This document shows positions 9,867 through 17,656 of a stretch of DNA of 64,000 nt, piece after piece. Origin of the DNA: JBBSDP01 sp038240605. GTDB taxonomy: Bacteria > Planctomycetota > Phycisphaerae > Tepidisphaerales > Tepidisphaeraceae. The DNA is taken from the NCBI GenBank assembly GCA_038240605.1, contig JBBSDP010000012.1, positions 39,547 through 103,546 on the forward strand. The letters run 5' to 3'. Numbering within the stretch: position 1 is the stretch's first letter; every line of letters starts with the position of its first letter. The notes beneath the pieces are model-generated. The model was not told the origin of the DNA. It searched no databases and was given only the letters and a program-made list of their open reading frames with translations. Both the position numbers and the translations under genes were made by a program.

Positions 9867-12800
9867 GCGCTGCGGTTCCCTTGTTGCAGGACCTGGCCGA
9901 CTGCGCCGAGAAGGCGCTGGTCGGCATGAAGGCGGTCAACCTCGGCCGTCTCATCCGCGGCGGGTTCCCCGTGCCCGGCGGGTTCGCGGTCACGACCCAT
10001 GCGTATCGCGCCCGGCGCGGCGATGCATCGCGCGCGGGCAGCGCGGCGCTCGAGCGCGATGCCCTCTCACCCGATCTGCTCGACGCCATCCTTTCCGCCT
10101 ACCGCGCCCTGGGCTCACCGCCGGTTGCAGTGCGATCGTCAGCGACCGCGGAAGACATGGTCGGCGCGTCGATGGCCGGGCAGTACGACACGTTCCTCGA
10201 CATCACCGATGAGCACGGCCTGATCGACGCCGTCCGCTGCTGCTGGGCCAGCGTCGACAGCCCGCGCACGCGCACCTATTTCGCCGAGCACGGCATCGAC
10301 GTGAACGAGGTCGCGATGGCGGTCATCGTGCAGCGGCTCGTCCCCGCGGACGTGGCCGGCGTGCTCTTCACCGCCAACCCCAAGTCCGGCACGCGCCGGG
10401 AAATGCTCGTCGAGGCCAGCTGGGGTCTCGGTGAGGCGGTCGTCTCCGGTCGCGTGCAGCCGGACGTGCTGCGCATCGAGCACGACACGGGGCGCGTGAT
10501 CGACGCGCGCATCGCGGACAAGCAGATCCACATTCCCCCGGGCGGCCACGAAGAACGCCCGGTGGACGAGCCTCGTCGACGCATCGCCTGCCTGCGTTCC
10601 GCCGACGTCCATGCCCTGTGGCGAATGGGCGCCCGGGCGGCGGCCCACTTTGCGGCGCCGCAGGACCTGGAATGGGCGCTTCATAATGGCGAGCTGTTCC
10701 TGCTCCAGACGCGCCCGATCACCACGCTCGAAGAGGCCGAAGCCTACGAGCAGGTGCTTCAGGCAGAGAGAACGCGCCTGCGCGAGGCCGACGCGGGCGG
10801 GCGCGGTCCCTGGGTCATCCATAACCTCGGCGAGACCCTGCCTCACCCGACGCCGCTGACGTGGAGCGTCATCCGGCGGTTCATGTCGGGCGATGGCGGG
10901 TTTGGAACGATGTATCGCGAAGCGGGCTTCTCCCCCTCGCCCATCGCCTGCCGCGATGGCTTCCTCGAGCGGATCGCGGGCCGCATCTACATGGACCTTG
11001 CCCGCGCGCCGGAGATGTTCCTGGCCGACTATCCGTTCCGCTACGACGCGCGGGAAGTGCGACGCAATCCCGACGCCGCCAACGCGCCGCCCACGCTTCC
11101 GACTGGCTCCGCGATGGGCCGCCTGGCCGCGGCGCGCAAGGTGGGGGCGACCGGCGCGAAGATCAAAGCGATGTCCGCCGATCTCGACCAGCGACTGCGC
11201 GAGCAGATCATTCCCGCGTTTGTCGCATGGTGCGAGGCGGAGCGAGCGGCCGACCTGACCTCGCTCTCCGGCGAAGCGCTCGCCGAACGGTGGCGCGAGC
11301 GGCAGCGCCGCGTGCTGGACGAGTTCGCGCCGCAGTCACTGCTGCCGGGCCTCGTCAGCGGCATGGCGCTGGCGGAGCTGCAAACGCTCCTTCACGAGCA
11401 CGTCTGGGATGAGGATCCGCGCGCGCTGGCGGATCTCTTCTCCTCGGCCCGGCCGCCCGACCGCACGGTCCTGGCCAACGCCGAGCTGTATGAAGTGGCG
11501 CGCGGCAGCCGCCCCGTTGAGACTTGGCTGGCCGACCACGGCCACCGTGCGCCGGAGGAATTCGACCTCGCCACCCCGCGCTGGCGCGAACAGCCGCCAC
11601 GGCTCGAGCCGATCCTCGCCGGCCTCCGCGACGGCGCCGATCCGATCGCCCTGCACAAAGACCACGTCGCGAAGGTCCAGGCACGTCTCGACGCGCTGGC
11701 ACAGCGGCTGTCGGCGCCGGTGCGGCGCGACCTGCTCCAGCGCGTGGAGTTGACCCGGCGTTACGTCGCGTTCCGCGAGGACGGCAAGGATTACCTGATG
11801 CTCGGCTACGCTCTCCTGCGCGAAACTGCGCTGGAGATCGGTCGCCGGCTGGAGATCGGCGACGGGATCTTTTTCCTCCAGGAAGCCGAGGCGCTCGATG
11901 CGCTGCGGATCGGATTCGCACCGCTGCACCTGATCGCGGAGCGAAGACGGGCATACCGCGCCGAATCGCGCGTAGCGCTCCCGCAAATCATCGACAGCGA
12001 TTCGATCGATACGCTCGGCGAGCCGCCGCGGCTGGAATCCGTTGGGAGCCATCCGGCCTTCGCGCTTTCATCGGGCGTGGCCTCCGGGCCAGCGCGCGTC
12101 CTGGCGTCGCCGGACGAACCCAGGGCGATCGGCAAGGGGTACGTGCTCGTGTGCCGCTCGACCGATCCCGCCTGGACGCCCCTGTTCGTCAATGCGGCGG
12201 CGCTGGTGATGGAGTGCGGCGGCGCACTGTCGCACGGCGCGGTGGTCGCACGCGAGATGGGGATCCCCGCCGTCGTACTGCCCAACGCGACCACGCTCTT
12301 CGCCGACGGCGAAACGCTCACAGTTGACGGCCACCGCGGCGCGATCGCCCGCGGCGACGCAACCGCGGCCGCGGAGGCGTCGGCCTCCGCGGAACCATCG
12401 CCGGACGATGATCGGATCGAGCCGGCGCTCATTCCTCCGCCGCGCGGGCGGGGCGAACAGCTCGCGCTGAAGGTGGCGATCGCATTCTGTATCGGCTGGA
12501 GCCTCTTTCTCGCCGCGGCGCTCCTGCTTCCCGAAACGTGGCTGTACGAGCCGTCGATGCGCATGCTGGATGCGCTCCTCTGGCCGGGCGTCCGCGCCCT
12601 GGGTCGGCCCACCACGGTCGCGATCGCGGCGGCTGCCATGGCGTTGCTGACGATGCTGGGACAGCGACTCTTCACCGACAACGGCCGCTTGCGCGAGGCC
12701 AAGCGCCGCTCCAGCGAATTGCAGAAGCGGGCCGCATCGCTGCCGGCGGACTCGCGCCGAAGACGCGCGATGACCGCGCTGGCGGGCCCTGTGCAGGGAC

Positions 12801-13567
12801 GGCTGTTCGTCGCGGCGCTCGTGCCGCTGTGCCTCTTCCTGGGACCGATGATCCTCACGTTCCTCTGGTTCCCGGCGCGGGTCGACCCTGCGTCCTGGAA
12901 CGCGCCGCCCGGCGGGTCGGTCAACGTGGTGGCGACGGTGGACAGTAACGTTCGCGGCCCCATCGAGCTTTTCGCACCAGCACCGCTCGCGCTGGACGAA
13001 CTTTCCCCGCCGAAGCGCCGGCTCCCGCCGATCCGCGAACGGCTGGACCGTCTGCTTTCACGCTGGCGCGTCCCCAGCGACCTCTCGGCTCAACCCTGGG
13101 ACGTGCGGCAGGCGGCGGACGATGCGCGGAGACGGAAAGTTGCCAGCCTCGAATCGTTCCTTAAGGCGGGCGTGCCACCGCAGAGCGTCTCCTGGCAGCT
13201 TCATACAACGGCAGATACCGCCGGCACGTTTCCCGTGACGGTGAGTGTCGCGGGCGCGCCGCCGGTCACGCTGCGCATCGTGCTGGGTGACCGGGATGCG
13301 CCGTCACCCGTCTTGTTCACCGACGACCACGGCCCGCTGCGCTCACTGAAGATCGTCTATCCGGCGACGGAGCAGAAGCGCGTCTTCTGGGCGCCGTTCG
13401 CGCGCCTCTTCGGACCGCCGGGTTATGAAAATGCGGGCCTGCCGCACTCCGAGCACCGCCTGGCACGCATCTTCCGCCCCTCGTGGGACGCCGGCTGGCT
13501 GCTGACTTATCTGGCGGCATACCTGCCGGCGATGTATCTCTTTCGCAAGGGGCTTGGCATTGCTTAG
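9863..13567 (+). CDS. Rifampicin-phosphotransferase-like PEP-utilising enzyme fused to an Oxa1/EMC3-like (DUF106-like) membrane module
   Basis: The start ATG 9863 overlaps the preceding stop; an in-frame GTG upstream at 9767 lies inside the propeller gene and is rejected. The product has 1234 residues. Residues 1-310 are a PEP synthase/PPDK-type ATP-grasp domain (VGMKAVNLGRL, VAVRSSATAEDM, ASWGLGEAVVSG, LQTRPIT). Residues 320-740 are a helical middle region. Residues 750-840 are the swivelling phosphohistidine domain with catalytic His791 in CGGALSHGAVVAREMGIPAV. This order without a PEP TIM barrel matches rifampicin phosphotransferase rather than PEP synthase. From about 865 there are two membrane segments (870-890 and 912-932), a basic cytoplasmic-type helix (933-975), a third membrane segment (976-1000), a soluble beta-rich stretch and a last C-terminal membrane segment. 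This resembles DUF106/EMC3-type membrane proteins. The membrane assignment is from topology and sequence style, less sure than the enzyme part. Confidence 0.8.
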   Translation: MSAAVPLLQDLADCAEKALVGMKAVNLGRLIRGGFPVPGGFAVTTHAYRARRGDASRAGSAALERDALSPDLLDAILSAYRALGSPPVAVRSSATAEDMVGASMAGQYDTFLDITDEHGLIDAVRCCWASVDSPRTRTYFAEHGIDVNEVAMAVIVQRLVPADVAGVLFTANPKSGTRREMLVEASWGLGEAVVSGRVQPDVLRIEHDTGRVIDARIADKQIHIPPGGHEERPVDEPRRRIACLRSADVHALWRMGARAAAHFAAPQDLEWALHNGELFLLQTRPITTLEEAEAYEQVLQAERTRLREADAGGRGPWVIHNLGETLPHPTPLTWSVIRRFMSGDGGFGTMYREAGFSPSPIACRDGFLERIAGRIYMDLARAPEMFLADYPFRYDAREVRRNPDAANAPPTLPTGSAMGRLAAARKVGATGAKIKAMSADLDQRLREQIIPAFVAWCEAERAADLTSLSGEALAERWRERQRRVLDEFAPQSLLPGLVSGMALAELQTLLHEHVWDEDPRALADLFSSARPPDRTVLANAELYEVARGSRPVETWLADHGHRAPEEFDLATPRWREQPPRLEPILAGLRDGADPIALHKDHVAKVQARLDALAQRLSAPVRRDLLQRVELTRRYVAFREDGKDYLMLGYALLRETALEIGRRLEIGDGIFFLQEAEALDALRIGFAPLHLIAERRRAYRAESRVALPQIIDSDSIDTLGEPPRLESVGSHPAFALSSGVASGPARVLASPDEPRAIGKGYVLVCRSTDPAWTPLFVNAAALVMECGGALSHGAVVAREMGIPAVVLPNATTLFADGETLTVDGHRGAIARGDATAAAEASASAEPSPDDDRIEPALIPPPRGRGEQLALKVAIAFCIGWSLFLAAALLLPETWLYEPSMRMLDALLWPGVRALGRPTTVAIAAAAMALLTMLGQRLFTDNGRLREAKRRSSELQKRAASLPADSRRRRAMTALAGPVQGRLFVAALVPLCLFLGPMILTFLWFPARVDPASWNAPPGGSVNVVATVDSNVRGPIELFAPAPLALDELSPPKRRLPPIRERLDRLLSRWRVPSDLSAQPWDVRQAADDARRRKVASLESFLKAGVPPQSVSWQLHTTADTAGTFPVTVSVAGAPPVTLRIVLGDRDAPSPVLFTDDHGPLRSLKIVYPATEQKRVFWAPFARLFGPPGYENAGLPHSEHRLARIFRPSWDAGWLLTYLAAYLPAMYLFRKGLGIA

Positions 13568-13582
13568 TCGTAGAAGGATTTG

Positions 13583-15070
13583 ATGAACCACCTTGAATTC
13601 AGATTAGTAAGGCGCGGCACGATCGCCGCGCTCGCCTGCGTCTTGCTGGGTTTCGCTTCGCTCGCTCGCGGCGTGATCGAGGCGGATGACTCGGTCGCGA
13701 AGACCTTCTCGATCTCCCGCGCCGTCTGGGTGGGCGAGGTTCAATCGACCGATGCGGCCCGAAAACTCGTGACCGTACGTGGAACGCAAAGCTTCAAGGG
13801 AGATCCGGTTCCGCCGACGTTGAACCTGGTGGTGGCGACTCCCGCGGATTTTGTGGCAAGCGTTGTGACCGGGTCGCCGGTGGTGCTGTACATCAGCAAG
13901 CAGTCCCCCAATGCCGGGGCGCTGCACCTGGGAGACACCTGGTTCCTGGCGGGTGCCGAGCCCGGCGGCACGCCGCCGGTCTGGAAAACGGTGGGCGTGT
14001 TCGAGAAGAACAACAAGTCATTCCCGGGCCGCACCGTCGCGATGGTCCGCCTGCTCGAGGAGGTTAAGGCGGGCAAGCCGACGCTCCTGACCCGCGCCGA
14101 AAACAACGTCTTCCACGACGGCCTCAAGCCGCGCACGAAGCTCGACGTCGCCAAACCGACGTTCCTTCTCGCGGCCGACGTCAACGGTGACGGCAAGCCG
14201 GACCTGCTCGTCGGCACCGCGGACGGCGTGAAGCTTTTCCTCGCCGCCGGCAACGCCTACGCTGACGCCACGCAGCCGCGCGGCCTGGCCGGCGCAAAGG
14301 GGAACGCACACGCTGTCGGCGACGTCAATGGCGACGGGAAGCTCGACCTGCTCATCGGCTCGGAGATCTACGTGAATGACGGCCAGCGATTCACGCCCGC
14401 CGGCGCGAAGCTGACGATTCCGCCGGGCGCGAAAGTGTTGGCCGCGGCGCTGGCGGACGCGACCGGGGACGGGAAGCCGGACGCCCTGCTGCTGCTCGCC
14501 GACGGGCAACTCCTGACCTTCCAGAATCCGGGGGAGGCAGGCAAAGCGTGGTCCGCACTTCCGGCCAAGGCGCTCTTCAAGCCCGAGGCGGGTGCTCCGA
14601 TCGGCGCGGCGATCGGTGACTTCGGCGATGACGAGAAGCCGCACGTGCTGGTGATCTCAGCCGATGGCGTTGTTCGTTACCCAATCGCCTCACCGGGCGA
14701 GTCCCCCGCCGCCTATCCACGGCTGGCCGGGCAGGCGTTCGCCAACTCCAGCAAGGGATTGGCGGGCGATCTGAAGAATGCGTCAATGGTCGTGATGGAC
14801 ATCAATGGCGATCACCGGCCCGATGTGCTCATCGCCAGCCCCGCCGGATCGGTGCTGCTGGTCAATCGCGGGTTCGGCACGTTCCTGCCGATCCCCGACC
14901 CCGCGGCGAGCTTTATGGCTGGCGAAGGAAAGTCGGCGCCGCCCGTGAAGATCGGCCCGGGCATGGCGTGGAGCGCCGCCGATGGCAGTGGCAACGGGAG
15001 CGACGCGCTGCTCATCCTTGCCCCCGATGGCCAGCTCTTCGAAGCCGACAACCCGCCGCCGGCGCATTGA
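13583..15070 (+). CDS. Exported FG-GAP/VCBS-repeat protein (paralogue of 2355-4184)
   Basis: I use ATG 13583 because a GAAGGA ribosome-binding site lies just upstream; the TTG directly before it is less likely. The product has 495 residues. A signal peptide (RRGTIAALACVLLGFASLARG) leads into about 150 unassigned residues similar in layout to the N-terminal domain of the 2355-4184 protein. FG-GAP repeats follow, with loops DVNGDGKPDLL, DVNGDGKLDLL, DATGDGKPDAL and DINGDHRPDVL, the calcium-binding positions of integrin-like propellers. It lies 15 bp after the PEP-utilising/membrane fusion gene, so it is the third gene of the rightward operon, and it ends 7 bp before the convergent gene at 15078. 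Confidence 0.83.
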   Translation: MNHLEFRLVRRGTIAALACVLLGFASLARGVIEADDSVAKTFSISRAVWVGEVQSTDAARKLVTVRGTQSFKGDPVPPTLNLVVATPADFVASVVTGSPVVLYISKQSPNAGALHLGDTWFLAGAEPGGTPPVWKTVGVFEKNNKSFPGRTVAMVRLLEEVKAGKPTLLTRAENNVFHDGLKPRTKLDVAKPTFLLAADVNGDGKPDLLVGTADGVKLFLAAGNAYADATQPRGLAGAKGNAHAVGDVNGDGKLDLLIGSEIYVNDGQRFTPAGAKLTIPPGAKVLAAALADATGDGKPDALLLLADGQLLTFQNPGEAGKAWSALPAKALFKPEAGAPIGAAIGDFGDDEKPHVLVISADGVVRYPIASPGESPAAYPRLAGQAFANSSKGLAGDLKNASMVVMDINGDHRPDVLIASPAGSVLLVNRGFGTFLPIPDPAASFMAGEGKSAPPVKIGPGMAWSAADGSGNGSDALLILAPDGQLFEADNPPPAH

Positions 15071-15077
15071 GGCCTCG

Positions 15078-15725
15078 TTATTGCCCAATTTTCTGATAGG
15101 TCTGCAACTGCACCGGCGCGAGGAGCGTGCGAGCGGCTTCGGCGCGCTCGATCGCGGACTTCTGCGCGACCAGTGCGATCGGCCGCGACACGCCTTCCAC
15201 TTCTTGAATGAAATGCGTTTCGGCTTTGTCTTTTGCCTTGGGATCTTTGGTGTCCGACGCGCTGAGGTACGTCTTGAGCGCCTTCGTCAGCGTAGCCTTG
15301 TCGGCGTCGCTCAGATCGATCTTGGCGCCAGCGCGGATCGACTTGAGCCGTTCCTGCTGGTCTTTGCTGAGCGACAGTGCCTCGCGGATCGTTCGGTCAT
15401 TGGCGATATGACGGGCCATCGACAACGCGTGGACCTGCTCGGTGCTGAGTCCTTCAAACCGGCGAAATTCGGCCTCGAACGAGGGCTTGTCGCGCCCGAC
15501 GACGGTGAGCTGAAAGTCGCCCGCTCTGACGCGCCAGGTGTTGTGGTTGATGCCCTGCTCGGTGACGGTATCGCTGGGGTCGCGATCCAGCACGATGTCC
15601 CGTGCCTCACTGGACGATTGGAAGAACCAGTAGATCGCCGCCGCGCCGACGGCCAGCGCGAGCACGATCGTCACCACGCTGAGCCACGCCGGCATCCGGC
15701 GAAGGGGTTGGGCCGTCTCGATCAT
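15078..15725 (-). CDS. Single-pass membrane protein with a helical extracytoplasmic domain, unknown function
   Basis: 215 residues. A short cytoplasmic N-terminus with Arg is followed by one membrane helix (about 13-36, WLSVVTIVLALAVGAAAIYWF). An extracytoplasmic domain follows that becomes mostly helical and charged after about residue 90 (LSTEQVHALSMARHIAND, LSLSKDQQERLKSI). The 'LSxxQ...L' spacing in helical hairpins is loosely like LTXXQ-type CpxP/Spy periplasmic proteins, but that is a weak comparison. It starts 40 bp after the stop of the pseudopilin gene at 15766-16431, so the two are probably co-transcribed. It converges on the FG-GAP gene with a 7-bp gap. Confidence 0.7.
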   Translation of the reverse strand: MIETAQPLRRMPAWLSVVTIVLALAVGAAAIYWFFQSSSEARDIVLDRDPSDTVTEQGINHNTWRVRAGDFQLTVVGRDKPSFEAEFRRFEGLSTEQVHALSMARHIANDRTIREALSLSKDQQERLKSIRAGAKIDLSDADKATLTKALKTYLSASDTKDPKAKDKAETHFIQEVEGVSRPIALVAQKSAIERAEAARTLLAPVQLQTYQKIGQ

Positions 15726-15765
15726 CTGCGCTCTCTCGTGTTCTGAACCTTCGACTCGATCGACA

Positions 15766-16431
15766 TCAGCTTGGCGCGGGCGTCGCCAGCGGAACCGGCG
15801 GGTCCCACGGGTCCATCCCCGCCTCGGCGGCGTTGGGCGGCGTGGTACTCACGTGTATATCGAGATACAAGTAGTTGGAACCGTAACCGGTCCCATGCCG
15901 GTACGGCTCGACCACGGCCTGAAACTCGTACCGCTCCATGTAGTAGTCTCCCTTGTTGGAGACCTTCTCACCCATCACCACGATGTCGGTCACGAACAGC
16001 CCGCCCAGGTCGCTGCCGGAATATTTGATCGCGTGATCGGACAGATGCTGGTTGAGCAGGTACGAATGCTCCTCCATCGGCTCGTAATCGGACGGACAGA
16101 GCATGATGGGCGGGTTGTAGACCGGCGGGTCGAAGATGTAGACGGGCCATCGCTGCGCCCTGGGCACGTTGGTCCCCAGCGTCGCGGGCCGGCCGCCATT
16201 TTTCGGATCGGGCACTCCCACCGGATAGAGCCACCCCTTGTTTTCGTTCATGTACAGCATGAGGAGCATGCCGATCTGCCGCAGGTTCGACTCACACACA
16301 ACCTGAGCCCCGCGCTGCCGCGCCCGCGCGAGCGCCGGCATGATCAGCGCCATGAGCACCGCCATGATCATCAGCACCACCAGCAATTCGACGAGCGTGA
16401 ATCCGGCTTTGCATTTCGAGCGAAAATTCAT
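15766..16431 (-). CDS. Type II secretion/type IV pilus-like pseudopilin of planctomycete type
   Basis: 221 residues from ATG 16431, chosen because it gives a short leader (MNFRSKCKAG) directly before the prepilin peptidase site G/FTLVELL. The hydrophobic N-terminal helix (FTLVELLVVLMIMAVLMALI) is followed by a globular head with the planctomycete pattern 'ARARQRGAQVVCESNLRQIGM', close to DUF1559-type major pseudopilins. Such proteins are processed by a prepilin peptidase and assembled into envelope-spanning fibres. An in-frame ATG at 16458 would add nine residues. The membrane protein at 15078-15725 follows in the same direction. No other secretion or pilus gene lies nearby. Confidence 0.85.
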   Translation of the reverse strand: MNFRSKCKAGFTLVELLVVLMIMAVLMALIMPALARARQRGAQVVCESNLRQIGMLLMLYMNENKGWLYPVGVPDPKNGGRPATLGTNVPRAQRWPVYIFDPPVYNPPIMLCPSDYEPMEEHSYLLNQHLSDHAIKYSGSDLGGLFVTDIVVMGEKVSNKGDYYMERYEFQAVVEPYRHGTGYGSNYLYLDIHVSTTPPNAAEAGMDPWDPPVPLATPAPS

Positions 16432-16538
16432 GGGCCGTCGCCAAACGTGCAATGACATGATCTCTCTCCCGCGGGTATTACACGCCGGCAGCGCGCGCCG
16501 TTGTGCAGGCCCCAGGCAATCGTATTACCGCGGAATTG

Positions 16539-16609
16539 GAGAGGATGGAAGATAGAGGATAGAAGATGTCGGGCGATTCAATCATCAATTCTCTATCTTC
16601 CATCCTCTC
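16539..16609. repeat. 19-bp perfect inverted repeat in an intergenic spacer
   Basis: Arms GAGAGGATGGAAGATAGAG (16539-16557) and its exact reverse complement (16591-16609) flank a loop of about 33 nt. It lies in the gap between the tilS stop (16643) and the pseudopilin start (16431), both leftward. It could act as a tilS terminator or mRNA-stability hairpin, but no T-run follows, so a mobile palindromic repeat is equally possible. Confidence 0.8.
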
Positions 16610-16642
16610 GTTCCTCAGCTTCTCCGCCGCGAATCGCTCTTT

Positions 16643-17656
16643 TCAATGTTCTGTGGCCTCCGCGCCTCCATGGTGTAGCGCCCAGATCGTTTTTTGGCGA
16701 CGGGCAACTTGGACCGCGCCGGGGAACTGTTGACGCGGGGGGGAGGCGGCGTCAGTGGCCATTTCGATCAGCCGGGCAATGCTCGACCCATCGACCCGTG
16801 CGGCGGGCACGTCTCGGGACACCAGCCATCGACGTGCCGACTCGCGTGCCAGCACCGGCGGAAGGGATGCGAGGGCGGCGGGCGCAAATGCATCGGCGAG
16901 CCGCGGCGCCGTTCGCCGCGACCACTCCCGCAAGGCGGCGCAGGCTTCGCTTAACTCCAGCAGACGCGCGACCAGCTCTGGTCGCGACCCCAGCAGCTTG
17001 CGGATGCGGTTCCGGGCGTAATCGTCCGAAGCGTTGCTCGCATCCTCGCGCCAATCCTGGCCGATCTCATTCAGGTATTGCCGCAAGGCGGCGGACCGGA
17101 CGTGCAGTAGCGGGCGCACCAGCCGCAGTTCGCCCAGGCGCGTCTCCCGCCTCATCCCCGCCAGCCCCTCTGGCGCGGCGCCGCGCAACAGACGATGCAG
17201 GATCGTTTCCGCCTGATCGTCGGCGTGGTGCGCGACCAGGACGCCTTGAAGACGTTCGCCATCGACCACGCGTCGGAAGAGTGCCATTCGCGCTGCGCGA
17301 TAGCGCGCCGAACGGTTCGCGACAGGAGTCTCGGGCATGTTCGCCTCCACCGCGCTCAGCGTCGCGATCGTGCACGGCAGCGCCAGTTGACGGGCCAGCC
17401 GTTGGACGAATTGCGCATCGTCGATGCTGGCCTGGCCCCGCGTCTCGTGATTGAGGTGTGCGACGTGCAGGCGAAGCTCAGCGCGGCCGTGCAGGAGGCG
17501 CAGTAGCCCGACACTGTCGGCCCCCCCGCTCACCCCGATTGCCCAGGCGCCAACGGGCGCCGGGTCAATTGCCAGGGTGGCAAGCGGATTATCATCGTGA
17601 GGAAGGGACATGTCGGCGCCAGAATTGCCTCTCGCGGCGGAGGCAAAGTGGTTCAC
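16643..17656 (-). CDS. tilS: tRNA(Ile)-lysidine synthase
   Basis: The product attaches lysine to C34 of the CAU-anticodon tRNA-Ile, using ATP, so that it reads AUA codons. 337 residues if it starts at GTG 17656, which overlaps the upstream stop (GTGA); ATG 17611 would give 322 residues. The N-type ATP-pyrophosphatase P-loop SGGADS is at residues 43-48, followed by the family stretches HVAHLNHETRG and VLVAHHADDQAETIL. The segment 'DASNASDDYARNRIRKLL' is also typical. The C-terminal part is short, as in compact TilS proteins lacking a full TilS_C domain. It appears coupled to the zinc-ribbon gene upstream. Confidence 0.92.
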   Translation of the reverse strand: MNHFASAARGNSGADMSLPHDDNPLATLAIDPAPVGAWAIGVSGGADSVGLLRLLHGRAELRLHVAHLNHETRGQASIDDAQFVQRLARQLALPCTIATLSAVEANMPETPVANRSARYRAARMALFRRVVDGERLQGVLVAHHADDQAETILHRLLRGAAPEGLAGMRRETRLGELRLVRPLLHVRSAALRQYLNEIGQDWREDASNASDDYARNRIRKLLGSRPELVARLLELSEACAALREWSRRTAPRLADAFAPAALASLPPVLARESARRWLVSRDVPAARVDGSSIARLIEMATDAASPPRQQFPGAVQVARRQKTIWALHHGGAEATEH

